64,000 nt of DNA. It comes from Solimonas sp047605265 (GTDB taxonomy: Bacteria > Pseudomonadota > Gammaproteobacteria > Nevskiales > Nevskiaceae). Shown here piece by piece: positions 1 to 9,570 of this stretch. The notes under the pieces were generated by a model that did not search any database, was not told the DNA's origin, and was given only the letters and a program-made list of their open reading frames with translations. The translations under genes were made by a program, and so were the position numbers. The stretch spans positions 7,590-71,589 of the forward strand of contig JASGFY010000009.1 in assembly GCA_047605265.1 (NCBI GenBank), given 5' to 3'. Position 1 is the stretch's first letter. Each line of letters begins with the position of its first letter.

Positions 1-63
1 CGTCATTTGCGTGCCGCCCGGCGCCGTCTAGAATCGCGCCTCGTTCTCCAGGAAAAACGCCCG

Positions 64-651
64 ATGTCCGCTGCCCCGAAAGCGCTTGGTCCCTTGCCGG
101 CTCTCATCTTCTCGTCGCGCTGGCTGCAGCTGCCGCTGTATCTCGGCCTGATCGTCGCGCAGGGCGTCTACGTGATCCTGTTCGTCAAGGAGCTGTGGCA
201 TCTGATCCACGGCGCGTTCGCGCTGAACGAGCAGGAGGTGATGCTGATCGTGCTCGGCCTGATCGACGTGGTGATGATCTCCAACCTGCTGGTGATGGTC
301 ATCGTCGGCGGCTACGAAACCTTCGTCTCGCGCCTCAATCTCGAAGGCCATCCCGACCAGCCGGAATGGCTGAGCCACGTCAACGCCTCGGTGCTCAAGG
401 TCAAGCTGGCGATGGCGATCATCGGCATCTCGTCGATCCATCTGCTGAAAACCTTCATCGAGGCCGGCGCGCTCGGCCTGCCGCTGTGCGGCACCACCGA
501 TGCCGTCGCGCGCTGCACGAATTCGACACCCACCGGCGTGATGTGGCAGACCATCATCCACTGCGTGTTCATCGCCTCGGCGATCGGCATCGCGTGGACC
601 GATCGCCTGATGAGCAACAGCGGCAATGGGCGCAGGCACGACGCGCATTGA
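64..651 (+). CDS. UPF0114 (YqhA/TIGR00645) family inner-membrane protein
   Basis: A 195-residue membrane protein. The segments PLYLGLIVAQGVYVILF, VMLIVLGLIDVVMISNLLVMV and a third near residue 115 (KLAMAIIGISSIHLL) match the three-to-four-helix layout of the UPF0114/YqhA family, whose function is unknown. The frame is open from position 7, but I chose the ATG at 64 because an AGGA lies about 10 bases upstream and the residues before it are Arg-rich and unlike the family N-terminus. It stands alone; a convergent oxygenase gene follows after 143 bases. The family call is confident; no role can be inferred. Confidence 0.85.
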   Translation: MSAAPKALGPLPALIFSSRWLQLPLYLGLIVAQGVYVILFVKELWHLIHGAFALNEQEVMLIVLGLIDVVMISNLLVMVIVGGYETFVSRLNLEGHPDQPEWLSHVNASVLKVKLAMAIIGISSIHLLKTFIEAGALGLPLCGTTDAVARCTNSTPTGVMWQTIIHCVFIASAIGIAWTDRLMSNSGNGRRHDAH

Positions 652-794
652 AAGCGGAGCGCCGCTTCCGGATCCGGCGCCGCTTCCGAACGCGGGCGGC
701 ACGGCCCGCTCGGCGCCGGCTCGATCCTGCACGGGCCGCTGCGGCGCGCCTGCCCGGCGTGCGCGACGTCAAGGCGATCGGCGATCTGTGACGC

Positions 795-1526
<732 letters not shown>

Positions 1527-1618
1527 GACGCGTCCGCAAGGGGCGCGTATTGAAGCCCTTTATGCGCGGCGCGGCAAATGGCGGCGTGCGACTGCTTCAA
1601 GGAAACCCCGCACGGCTC

Positions 1619-1648
1619 CGTCATTGCTTCGCGACGCTCGCAATGACG
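1619..1648. repeat. Short palindromic repeat CGTCATTG...CAATGACG
   Basis: Perfect 8-base arms CGTCATTG and CAATGACG flank a 14-base centre (CTTCGCGACGCTCG). This resembles the small dispersed intergenic repeats of the CGTCATTGCGAGC type found in many proteobacteria. Half-site-like fragments (GTCATTCCCGC near 4841, GTCATTGCCGCGAA near 10375, CCCGCAATGACG near 42602) occur in other intergenic gaps of this window. Confidence 0.55.
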
Positions 1649-1679
1649 GTTTCGCCGCTGCCGGAGTTTCTTCGGCAGC

Positions 1680-2094
1680 TCAGGTCCGCGGCGCGATCTC
1701 GATGTCGAGTCCGGCACTGACCGCGATCTGGCACGACAGCCGCGAGTTCGCGGAACTGCGGCACCGGGCCGTCGCCATCGCGCAGCAGCGGGTTCGGGCG
1801 GTACTGCTTGTTGTTCCGGACGATGAAGTCGACGCTCGCGTAGCCGGCGCTCTCTTCACCTTCCAGCGCGTCGATCATGTGAGCGATGATCTTCTTCGAG
1901 GCGCGCAGCTCCGGCCTGCCTTGCGCGTGATCGACATGGCGGAAGCTCATGTTCATGCGGCTCTTCTTGGCGCTGATAGGCTGTGTGTGCGAGATCATCG
2001 TCGTCGGGATGCCGTGCTGGTTGAAACGCATGACGTCGGGGCCCGGACCGCAAGCGGTGCCGACGATGTGGCCCGTGGCCGGGCGGCCACGCGT
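1680..2094 (-). pseudogene. Remnant: Rieske oxygenase C-terminus joined to 2Fe-2S ferredoxin C-terminus
   Basis: No intact gene is present. Directly after the TAG stop of the pseudouridine synthase gene, the same frame continues as a Rieske-type oxygenase C-terminal domain: GRPATGHIVGTACGPGPDV, then HTQPISAKKSRMNMSFRHVD, EGEESAGYASVDFIVRNNKQ and finally YRPNPLLRDGDGP. The last motif is the end of 3-ketosteroid 9-alpha-hydroxylase (KshA)-like and related sterol oxygenases. Reading then passes in another frame into NSRLSCQIAVSAGLDIEIA, which resembles the last residues of a [2Fe-2S] ferredoxin (RLSCQI core), with a stop at 1680-1682. The N-terminal Rieske domain and most of the ferredoxin are gone. 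I infer a deletion that fused the tails of two neighbouring genes. The Rieske assignment is firmer than the ferredoxin one. Confidence 0.6.
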
Positions 2095-3012
2095 CTACGG
2101 ACCGGCGCGCAGGTGCCGCCGGCTCTCGAAAACGTGCGGCCGGTGCGTCAGCGGATCGCTGAAGGCCAGCGTTCTGGCGAGCAGCTGCAGTGGCCGCCGG
2201 TAGTCGTCGCCGGCGTCGCCGTCCGTCGCGCCGGCGCGCAGCGAGGGATAGAAATCGTCATGGACGATCGGCGCGCCGATCGCCACCATGTGCACGCGCA
2301 GCTGGTGCTTTCTGCCGGTCACCGGCCGCAGGCGGTAGAGCGCGAGCGATCCCCGCGGCGTCGCGCTCTCGAAGATCGTTTCGCTGTTCGGCGCGCCGTC
2401 GGCTTCCCGCATGCGGAAGAACGGCTCGGCGGCGACCAGGCGCGAGCGCCGCGTGAACGGGAACGTCAGGCCGTCGACGGCCGGCGCGAGCGCTTCGTAG
2501 AGCTTGCCGACACTGCGTTCGGCGAACAGGCGCTGATAGCGTCCGCGCGTCGCCGCCTGCACGGAGAACGCGACGAGTCCGGCGGTGCCGCGATCGATGC
2601 GGTGCAGCGGCGACAGCTCGGCGAGGCCGAACTGCTTCTTCAGGCGCACGAGCAGGGTCTGCTGCACGAAGCGGCCGGACGGCAGCACCGGCAGAAAGTG
2701 CGGCTTGTCGGCGATCAGCAGGTGCTCGTCGCGGTACAGCACCTCGGCCGCGAACGGAATCTCCGGTTCGGCGTCGAGCTCGCGGTAGTACCACAGCCGC
2801 GCGCCGGCGCGGTACGGCGTGTCCGGTGCGACCGGCGTGCCGGCGTCGTCGACGACGAGCTGCCGCGCCAGCCGCGAGCGCCACGCCGCCTCGCCGGTTT
2901 CCGCGTAGCGCTCGATCAGGAATTGCAGCGCCGTCCGCCACGCGCCCGGCGGCAGCCGCACGTGGCTGGGACCGACGCCGTCGCGGACCGGCAGGGGAGC
3001 GGAAGGATTCAT
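2095..3012 (-). CDS. RluA-family pseudouridine synthase
   Basis: A 305-residue RNA pseudouridine synthase that isomerises uridine to pseudouridine in rRNA or tRNA. The family signature is HRIDRGTAGLVAFS (about residue 140), with the catalytic Asp in HRID. VLYRDEHLLIADKPHFLPVL (the KP loop) precedes it and GRKHQLRVHM (RxHQLR motif) follows. The N-terminal 85 residues hold an S4-like region (WRSRLARQLVVDDAG). I used the ATG at 3012 because the reading frame upstream has no homology and runs into a divergent gene. The closest architecture is the small RluA-like proteins of unknown target in pseudomonads and xanthomonads; rRNA versus tRNA specificity is not decidable. Confidence 0.88.
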   Translation of the reverse strand: MNPSAPLPVRDGVGPSHVRLPPGAWRTALQFLIERYAETGEAAWRSRLARQLVVDDAGTPVAPDTPYRAGARLWYYRELDAEPEIPFAAEVLYRDEHLLIADKPHFLPVLPSGRFVQQTLLVRLKKQFGLAELSPLHRIDRGTAGLVAFSVQAATRGRYQRLFAERSVGKLYEALAPAVDGLTFPFTRRSRLVAAEPFFRMREADGAPNSETIFESATPRGSLALYRLRPVTGRKHQLRVHMVAIGAPIVHDDFYPSLRAGATDGDAGDDYRRPLQLLARTLAFSDPLTHRPHVFESRRHLRAGP

Positions 3013-3213
3013 GCGCGGATGATCGCATGCGCCGCCGCCGCGACGATCGCGGCCGTCGGCCGGCGCGCGGCGCGTCATCCGACGAATCGACCTTGCGCGC
3101 AGCCCGCGGCGGCGTACGCTCGACGCAAGCCGCTCCTGCGATGCCGGAAGCGATCGCGGCACGCCATGGCACCGCCGGGTCCGGCGCCGGTCCGTCCGTG
3201 CGAGGAGGAAGCC

Positions 3214-3663
3214 ATGAATACGGTCGATACCATCGAGCTGCTCAACCACCTGATCGTCACCGCCAAGAACGGCGAGCGCGGCCTGCGCGCGGCGGCCGAG
3301 GAGGCACATCACGCCGGCCTCAAGCAGTCGCTGCACGATCACGCGCAATTCTTCGGCGAGGCGGCGCGCGAGATGCAGGACGTGGTGCGCCGCCTTGGCG
3401 GCAAGCCCAGGGAGATCGGCACCTTCGGGCACGCGCTGCATCGCACCTGGATGCATCTGAAGGTCACGGCGCTGGGCGGCGACGAGGACGTGATCCTGAA
3501 CGACGTCGAGGAAGCGGACGACGCGGCCGAGAGCCGCTGCGCCGAAGCGGTGCGGGAGGACACGCCGCCCGACGTGCGTGCGCTGCTGGCGCGGCATTAC
3601 CTCGCCGCGCAGCGCCACCACGACGTGATCCGCCAGTGGCGGATGCACGCGCACGGCCACTGA
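3214..3663 (+). CDS. DUF2383 (PA2169-type) four-helix bundle protein
   Basis: A 149-residue, mostly alpha-helical, soluble protein. Its N-terminus (NTVDTIELLNHLIVTAKNGE) and the following helix with GLKQSLHDHAQFFGEAAREM match the DUF2383/PA2169 family, a ferritin-like four-helix bundle of unknown function often linked to stress. His and Glu residues are spaced as in such bundles, but the family is not shown to bind metal. The ATG at 3214 has a strong GAGGAGGAA ribosome-binding site. It is divergent from the pseudouridine synthase gene, and 123 bases separate it from the aldo/keto reductase. Confidence 0.8.
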   Translation: MNTVDTIELLNHLIVTAKNGERGLRAAAEEAHHAGLKQSLHDHAQFFGEAAREMQDVVRRLGGKPREIGTFGHALHRTWMHLKVTALGGDEDVILNDVEEADDAAESRCAEAVREDTPPDVRALLARHYLAAQRHHDVIRQWRMHAHGH

Positions 3664-3703
3664 CGCGTCGCCCGCGCGCGCGAGCGCGTGGAACTTCGCC
3701 GGG

Positions 3704-3730
3704 TACAATACCGGCTGTTACCGATCGGTA
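3704..3730 (+). promoter_or_regulatory. TACAAT -10 element with TACCGATCGGTA operator-like palindrome
   Basis: TACAAT at 3704-3709 resembles a -10 box and is followed by the perfect 12-bp palindrome TACCGATCGGTA at 3719-3730, where it would overlap the start of transcription. It lies 57 bases before the aldo/keto reductase ATG. The placement fits a repressor site for an unidentified regulator; no matching -35 is clear. Confidence 0.4.
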
Positions 3731-3786
3731 CGGCGCGGCCGCGCGTCGCGCGCACCGGCTTCCCCGCAAGCGTTCAAGGACATCCG

Positions 3787-4815
<1,029 letters not shown>

Positions 4816-4842
4816 TCCTGTCGGGAAGCGCAGCATCGGTCG

Positions 4843-5346
4843 TCATTCCCGCAAACCCAAGCCCCCTTGTGTTGTAACAAGGGCTTGGGGCCGTGGCGTC
4901 TCCCGCACAAAGTCCAGAATCCCCATGAGGGCGCCATGGAGCGCGGCGTGGATTTCGCCACGCTTTTCGTTCGGATGCAGAACGATGCAGTGGTGGATGA
5001 GGGCGCGGATGGCGTCGGCAGCATCAAGGCGTGTCTCCAGGTCCACCAGCGCCTGCGTAAAGCACTGCATCTGCCGCTTGTAGGCTTCGGCAATGCCGGC
5101 ATGCAATCGGGAACGGTCCAGCGGGGCCTGCGCCATGCGAACGGCAATGTCAGCTTTCTGACGCCCTGTTCGGCCATACGTGCCTTCATGGTCGGCTGAT
5201 ACAACCCATTCTCGATCGCAGTCATGATTTAGGCTATGGCACCGGTCGATCTTCTCCAGAGCGTGGCGGTCCGTCTTCGATCCGCTGGATACCGGGACGC
5301 TGGATCATGCTCGCGCCCGAAATCGCCGCATCCTCATAAACGCGAA
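4843..5346 (-). pseudogene. Decayed serine recombinase (resolvase/invertase family)
   Basis: Three out-of-frame blocks on the minus strand match successive parts of a serine site-specific recombinase. VYEDAAISGASMIQRPGIQ (about 5340-5285) is the catalytic-domain segment. TAIENGLYQPTMKARMAEQG (about 5222-5165) and, after a frameshift, QKADIAVRMAQAPLDRSRLH then LHPNEKRGEIHAALHGALMG (about 5160-4880) are the coiled C-terminal region. Most of the catalytic domain, including the nucleophile Ser, and the zinc-ribbon region are deleted, and an in-frame TAA precedes the C-terminal block. The element is non-functional and its 5' end abuts the truncated LysR gene. It marks a former mobile element. Confidence 0.7.
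4856..4889 (-). terminator. Hairpin at the 3' end of the recombinase remnant
   Basis: CCCAAGCCCCCTTGT and ACAAGGGCTTGGG pair through about 14 bases with one bulge and a 6-base loop. The hairpin overlaps the last codons of the recombinase remnant. It has no T-tract, so it may be a repeat or element end rather than a working terminator. Confidence 0.35.
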
Positions 5347-5352
5347 CGAATG

Positions 5353-5436
5353 CTCGATGTGCAGCTTCTCGGCCGCACGCACGAAGTGGAGTTCTTCAGC
5401 CACGGCCAGGAAACAGCGTAGATGACGAAGCTCCAT
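5353..5436 (-). pseudogene. Truncated LysR-family regulator, HTH start only
   Basis: The first 28 residues begin MELRHLRCFLAVAEELHF and continue VRAAEKLHIE. This is the canonical start of a LysR-type winged HTH, and the match stops exactly at the expected recognition helix. The sequence then changes to the recombinase remnant. The effector domain is absent, so this is the 5' stump of a LysR regulator cut by insertion or deletion. It may once have controlled the adjacent SDR gene; that is inference. Confidence 0.65.
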
Positions 5437-5488
5437 TGCACGCCTCTGCACGCCGATGACAATTTCTTTGCAAGGAAATGAGCCTGAG

Positions 5489-6238
5489 TTACAGGCTGGA
5501 AACTCCTCCATCAACCAGCAGTTCTGTTCCAACGACAAAACGCGACTCGTCAGAGGCCAGAAAAACAGCGGCCTTTGCCAATTCCCACGGTGTCCCCATG
5601 CGACCGATGGGCACCAGTTTGCGGATTTCATCTTGCATGGCGCTTTGCTGCTCGGTGGAGAGTCCCAGTTTGCCGAGCGCAGGGGTTTCAGTTGGTCCTG
5701 GACTCAAGCCATTGACCCGGATGCCACGGGAGACGAACTCCGCCGAGAGTGTGCGCGCCAGAGAAAGAAGGCCAGCCTTACTGGCAGCGTATGCACTGCT
5801 TTGCGGCAGGCCGATATGGGCACTCGCCGATCCGCAGAGGATCACCGACGCCGGGCTGGCCAACAGCGGCAGGAGCGACTGGATCAGAAAGAACGGCCCC
5901 TTCAGGTTGATCGCCATGAGGCGATCCCAAGTCGCTTCATCCCAGTCCTGTAGCGGTCGGTGCGTAACGTCGCCTGCGTTGGCATAGATCACGTCGAGGC
6001 GTGGCCACTGCCCAACAAGTAACTGCGCCAGATCGCGCTGGGCATCGATGTCTCCGGCATCGCTGCGAATCGTCAAAGTGGCGCTGCCCAATTCCGTCCT
6101 TGCAAGCTTCAGAGCGTTCTCGTCTCGGCCGGTGATGGCGACTGTAGCGCCCTCGGCGCAGAACTGCCGTGCAACCTCAAGACCGATGCCGCTGGTGCCA
6201 CCTGTGACCAAGGCGAACTTGTCGTGTAGACGTTTCAT
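5489..6238 (-). CDS. SDR-family oxidoreductase
   Basis: A 249-residue classical short-chain dehydrogenase/reductase. The cofactor motif TGGTSGIG sits at about residue 13, NAG at about 86, the catalytic Ser in CGSASAHIG and the YxxxK pair in SAYAASKAG (about 150). The C-terminus VGTELLVDGG is typical. I chose the Met before KRLHDKF, which has GGGAAG 6 bases upstream; the longer frame adds unrelated residues. It is divergently transcribed from the HxlR regulator with 101 bases between them, so HxlR probably controls it. It may reduce a quinone, aldehyde or ketone; the substrate is unknown. Confidence 0.9.
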   Translation of the reverse strand: MKRLHDKFALVTGGTSGIGLEVARQFCAEGATVAITGRDENALKLARTELGSATLTIRSDAGDIDAQRDLAQLLVGQWPRLDVIYANAGDVTHRPLQDWDEATWDRLMAINLKGPFFLIQSLLPLLASPASVILCGSASAHIGLPQSSAYAASKAGLLSLARTLSAEFVSRGIRVNGLSPGPTETPALGKLGLSTEQQSAMQDEIRKLVPIGRMGTPWELAKAAVFLASDESRFVVGTELLVDGGVSSL

Positions 6239-6279
6239 GTGTGCTTCCCGTGAGCTGGTTGGAAAGCCACATTGTCGAT

Positions 6280-6322
6280 TCAATAGTACCTATTGCATAG
6301 TAGGCTCCCAATAGATACTAAA
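6280..6322. promoter_or_regulatory. Candidate HxlR operators between divergent genes
   Basis: The SDR-HxlR intergenic gap holds AATAGTACCTATT (arms AATAG/CTATT) and, just after it, TAGTA...TACTA arms around GGCTCCCAATAGA. The gap is locally AT-rich against a GC-rich background. Paired AT-rich dyads between an HxlR gene and its divergent target are typical of autoregulated HxlR sites. Confidence 0.45.
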
Positions 6323-6339
6323 GAGGCGCTTGGATACTC

Positions 6340-6717
6340 ATGCCCCATCAATTGCCACTCGCAGATCCCTCCCTTTCACCGCCGTCGGGCGCGACCGAGC
6401 CATGCCCGATGGTGAGCTTCGTCAACCTCGTATCGGGCAAATGGGCCATCCCAATTCTTTATCGTCTGATCTTAATCGGCGCCCCCGTGCGTTTCAGCGA
6501 GCTGCAACGCGCCGTTGCGCCAATAACGCAGAAGGAACTGACACGGCAATTGCGCCTATTTGAGGAGCGCAAGCTGGTGCTGCGCCGGGCATATGCCGAA
6601 GTTCCACCACGTGTGGAGTACCAGATCACTGCGTTAGGTAGGTCATTGCGACCAACGCTGGATTCGCTTGCTGATTGGATGCGAAAAAATGGGGAGGAGT
6701 TGGCAAGTGGAAACTGA
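6340..6717 (+). CDS. HxlR-family transcriptional regulator
   Basis: A 125-residue winged helix-turn-helix regulator. LVSGKWAIPILYRLILIGAP begins the HTH core, RFSELQRAVAPITQKELTRQ is the recognition region and VPPRVEYQITALGRSL the wing. A single Cys in CPMVSF just before the HTH corresponds to the redox-sensing Cys of several HxlR/HypR regulators, which respond to electrophiles or quinones. With the divergent SDR it forms a classic sensor plus detoxification pair. The ATG at 6340 gives the normal family length. Confidence 0.88.
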   Translation: MPHQLPLADPSLSPPSGATEPCPMVSFVNLVSGKWAIPILYRLILIGAPVRFSELQRAVAPITQKELTRQLRLFEERKLVLRRAYAEVPPRVEYQITALGRSLRPTLDSLADWMRKNGEELASGN

Positions 6718-6921
6718 TCGGAGAAGCTGAAAAAGGGGACTAGGTGGCTCAGCAGGCTCTCTGAAGGACTGCCGTGCAAGTCGCACTGATTGCTATGCGA
6801 TAGATGGCCCTCTCTTCCGCCCATCCGATCGCGCGGATTTCCTGCCGGGCGGAACCCGAGGCGATTCAGATGACCTTTGGGCATTCTGTGGCCGGACGAG
6901 AGTGAGTAATCTTAAAGAGCG

Positions 6922-6935
6922 GGCGGCTGTCCGCC
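6922..6935 (+). promoter_or_regulatory. Small hairpin in the leader of the LLM monooxygenase gene
   Basis: GGCGG-CTGT-CCGCC forms a 5-bp stem 20 bases before the ATG of the flavin monooxygenase gene, just upstream of its GGAGAGG ribosome-binding site. It is a possible translational control element. The 237 bases between the HxlR gene and this ATG show nothing else definite. Confidence 0.25.
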
Positions 6936-6954
6936 ATGCCTGGAGAGGATCGCG

Positions 6955-8244
6955 ATGTTTCATTTGGGATGGTTTCTTTACGAAGCGGTGCAGGGATGGG
7001 GGTCGCCGGAGTTCGACTGGGATTATGGTTGGGCCAACCCGAAGCTCCATCAGGACATGGCGCGAAGGCTGGAACAGGCCTGCTTCGATTTCATCCTTCT
7101 GGAAGACCTCAGCGCTGTTCCCGACACTTATGGGGCGACTCGCGAGGTCTACTTGCGCGAAGCCATCCATGCGCCGAAGTTCGATCCGGCGGTTGTCGCT
7201 GGCCTGATAGCGGCGGTGACCTCACATATCGGGATCATTCCCACGCTAACCACCAGTTTCTACCCGCCGTTCCTGCTGGCGCGTCAGGTGCAGACACTGG
7301 ACCTGCTCAGTGGCGGGCGGGTCGGCTGGAACGTTGTCACGTCGTCCAGCGAGAAGGCCGCCCTCAATTTCGGTATGTCCGGGCTGCCGGAACACGATGA
7401 GCGCTACGACATCGCCGACGAGTACGTCCATCTCTGCAAGCGTTTGTGGAATTCGTGGGAGCCCGGCGCAGTGGTCGCGGACACGGCGACTGGGGTATTC
7501 GCCGACCATGCCAGAGTTCATGAAGTGAACTTTTCGGGTGTCTACTATTCCGTGAAGGGGCCGCTCAACGTTCCGCCATCGCTACAAGGCCGGCCCGTAC
7601 TGGCCCAGGCCGGCGCGTCGCCCAAGGGACGCCGGTTCGCCGCGCGACACGCCGATATCGTGCTGACACCCGTCAACCATCCTCCAGCGATCAAGGCGTT
7701 CCGCGATGAGATCCGACGCCTTGCGGCAGAGGAGGGACGTAATCCAGACGACGTGAAAGTCATGGCTGTGGCGTTTCCCCATATCTGTCGTGACGAGGCC
7801 GAGACCCGCGAAGTTCGCGCCACCATGGCCGACATGCCCGTGAACCGGGTCGAAGCCTGGGTGGCTCAGATCAGCGCGATCACGGGCATCGATCTGGCGC
7901 GATACGATCTCGATGAGCCACTTCCCGCCGATGTCGATACGAACGGAAGCCGTGGCACTCTCGACTGGCTGCGCCGCGGTGGAGCGACGATCCGAGAGAT
8001 GGCCTTGCGCATGGCCCGCCAGACTCCCGATACGCCAATGGTGGGTACCGCGACGCAAGTGGCCGACGAGATGGCTGCGGTCATGGAGGAGGTCGGCGGC
8101 GACGGTTTTCTCATTGCCGGCCCGCTGACGCCCGCCAACGTCGGGCGCATAGTCGACGGCTTGGTTCCGGCGCTCCAGCAGCGCGGGCTGGTGCGTTCTA
8201 GCTACACCGGGGCGACCCTGCGCGACCATCTGGGGGAATTTTGA
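6955..8244 (+). CDS. LLM-class FMN-dependent monooxygenase (NtaA/SnaA/DszA type)
   Basis: A 429-residue flavin-dependent monooxygenase of the bacterial luciferase-like family. The N-terminus MFHLGWFLYEAVQGWGSPEF, FDFILLEDLS, LLSGGRVGWNVVTSSSEKAA (FMN phosphate region) and GRPVLAQAGASPKGRRFAAR match the NtaA/SnaA/DszA subgroup. That subgroup oxidises nitrilotriacetate, dibenzothiophene sulfone, alkyl sulfides or similar with FMNH2 supplied by a partner reductase. No flavin reductase is visible next to it. A ribosome-binding site GGAGAGG precedes the ATG. The substrate is unknown; an organosulfur role would fit the sulfur locus further right but is only inference. Confidence 0.88.
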   Translation: MFHLGWFLYEAVQGWGSPEFDWDYGWANPKLHQDMARRLEQACFDFILLEDLSAVPDTYGATREVYLREAIHAPKFDPAVVAGLIAAVTSHIGIIPTLTTSFYPPFLLARQVQTLDLLSGGRVGWNVVTSSSEKAALNFGMSGLPEHDERYDIADEYVHLCKRLWNSWEPGAVVADTATGVFADHARVHEVNFSGVYYSVKGPLNVPPSLQGRPVLAQAGASPKGRRFAARHADIVLTPVNHPPAIKAFRDEIRRLAAEEGRNPDDVKVMAVAFPHICRDEAETREVRATMADMPVNRVEAWVAQISAITGIDLARYDLDEPLPADVDTNGSRGTLDWLRRGGATIREMALRMARQTPDTPMVGTATQVADEMAAVMEEVGGDGFLIAGPLTPANVGRIVDGLVPALQQRGLVRSSYTGATLRDHLGEF

Positions 8245-8435
8245 TGACGCGCGCAGCGGTTTCCGCATGGGTTCTATCGGTTCTTGCCATGGCGGTACCA
8301 TCCGCTGTCCTTACCGCCGTCCTTGCGGTGGACCAGATGACGCAGACCGCCGATATCTCCGGCAGCAACCTGGTGCTGCATGGCGGCGGCGAGCGTCCGG
8401 CCTTCCTCGATGCGGCAAGCGTGGACAAGGCCTGA
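8244..8435 (+). CDS. Small ORF coupled to the monooxygenase, possible SDR remnant
   Basis: A 63-residue ORF whose ATG overlaps the monooxygenase stop (TGATG), which suggests translational coupling. The first 28 residues (VSAWVLSVLAMAVPSAVLT) look like a membrane or signal segment. The tail DISGSNLVLHGGGERPAFLD resembles the C-terminus of some short-chain dehydrogenases (GxNLxxxGGGERP). It may be a chimeric remnant rather than a gene. No function is proposed. The 175 bases between it and the TetR gene stop hold no recognisable feature. Confidence 0.3.
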   Translation: MTRAAVSAWVLSVLAMAVPSAVLTAVLAVDQMTQTADISGSNLVLHGGGERPAFLDAASVDKA

Positions 8436-8610
8436 GCGGCTCCGCATTGTGTGGAAGCCCATCGTCATCGGCCGCGGTCGGGTTCGCCGAACGTATTCCA
8501 GCCACGCGGTGATGCTGTCGGTGATCGCCTTCGCCAACCGTAGCAAACCGTGGTACGAACGTCGCGTCGCAGCGCTGGACCGCGCGGCGTAGCGCCAGGC
8601 GTGCGCCGGC

Positions 8611-9291
8611 TCAGACCGGGGACACGCTGTTGTTCCGCCGCATGCTTGCCGGCGCCGCCGGCGTCTCCGCGGGCGGTCCGGCCGAGCGCGAGTGCTGCGC
8701 GATCCGCAACGCTTCCCTGGCCTCGAGTCCGAGCGCCAGCATGACGTGCTCGACGAGATGCTCGCCCATGAGGCCGGGCGCCGCGCCGGCGTTGATGCTG
8801 CGCATACCGGCGAGGATGGTGCCGGCGACGACGTTCATCGCCGCGGCCGCATCGCGGAACGTCATGCGGCCGGTTCTGCGGCCTTCTTCGAGGATCTCCG
8901 GGATCAGGTTCGTCAGCTTCTCGGTCGTGCGGTGCGTCGCGTCGACGAGGCGCAGCATGGCGGCGCCCCAATCCGGGTCGTCCGCCATCAGCCGAAACGC
9001 GGATTTGATGACGATGGCCAGCCGCTCGGCGGGATCGGCGACGCGTTCGCAGTCGCGCCAGACCGGACCGTTGATGCGCTCGATCAGCTTGGCCGCCGCC
9101 GCCTCGATCAGTTCGTCCTTGCTCTTGAAGTAATTGTGCACGGTGCCGCTGGCCACGCGGGCCTCGTCGGCGACTTCCATGAACGTGGTGAGGATGGCTT
9201 CCTTGCGCGCGAATACGCGCGTCGCCGCCTCGAGCAGGTCTTCCAGGGTCCGGGCGCGTTTCTTGTGCCCGCGCGTCAGCCCTTCCGCCAT
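8611..9291 (-). CDS. TetR/AcrR-family transcriptional regulator
   Basis: A 226-residue TetR-type repressor. The N-terminal HTH spans roughly residues 14-60 (RTLEDLLEAATRVFARKEAI then ARVASGTVHNYFKSKDELIE). The rest is the helical ligand domain, ending in a disordered Ser/Pro/Ala tail. It faces a 34-residue ORF across a 159-base AT-rich gap that contains two TCAATATTG elements, probable operators. The ligand is unknown. Confidence 0.88.
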   Translation of the reverse strand: MAEGLTRGHKKRARTLEDLLEAATRVFARKEAILTTFMEVADEARVASGTVHNYFKSKDELIEAAAAKLIERINGPVWRDCERVADPAERLAIVIKSAFRLMADDPDWGAAMLRLVDATHRTTEKLTNLIPEILEEGRRTGRMTFRDAAAAMNVVAGTILAGMRSINAGAAPGLMGEHLVEHVMLALGLEAREALRIAQHSRSAGPPAETPAAPASMRRNNSVSPV

Positions 9292-9342
9292 CGCGAATTC
9301 TCCAGATCGGGAGGCGTGATCTTCGGCATGGCCGGGTGCAGC

Positions 9343-9390
9343 GTCAATATTGCCGACAATTTCTATAGTGGCGTCAAAATCAATATTGAC
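9343..9390. promoter_or_regulatory. Paired TCAATATTGA operators in the TetR promoter region
   Basis: GTCAATATTG at 9343-9352 and CAATATTGAC at 9381-9390 form a perfect inverted pair. TCAATATTGA at 9380-9389 is itself a perfect 10-bp palindrome and the first copy matches it at 9 of 10 positions. Centres are about 36 bp apart. Location between the TetR gene and the 34-residue ORF fits TetR autoregulation and control of the small ORF. Confidence 0.55.
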
Positions 9391-9450
9391 TAATCGATCA
9401 ATCTTGGAGATACTAAGCAGCGTAAGTATTTTGCCACAAGGAGTTCCACC

Positions 9451-9555
9451 ATGACCATTCTCTATTCATTCCTGATCACCGCGGCCGGTGCGGCGCTGTT
9501 CGCCGACATCGGCGATGCCATCGTCTCGATGGTCCGCGGACCGAAGCACTTCTGA
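9451..9555 (+). CDS. Predicted 34-residue hydrophobic small protein
   Basis: An ORF of 35 codons starting MTILYSFLITAAGAALFADI and ending VRGPKHF. It has an excellent ribosome-binding site (AAGGAG, 8 bases before the ATG), one hydrophobic segment at residues 3-17, and sits directly downstream of the TetR operator pair. A very strong 14-bp hairpin follows 15 bases after the stop. Promoter, operator, RBS and terminator-like hairpin all frame it, so I judge it a real, TetR-regulated single-span membrane peptide. I do not recognise a family. Confidence 0.5.
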   Translation: MTILYSFLITAAGAALFADIGDAIVSMVRGPKHF

Positions 9556-9570
9556 ACCCCGCAGTTCCGC

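Noticed and set aside
8380..8592. Short ORFs on both strands between the 63-residue ORF and the TetR gene
   Set aside because: No start signals or recognisable motifs in either direction; composition resembles shadow frames.
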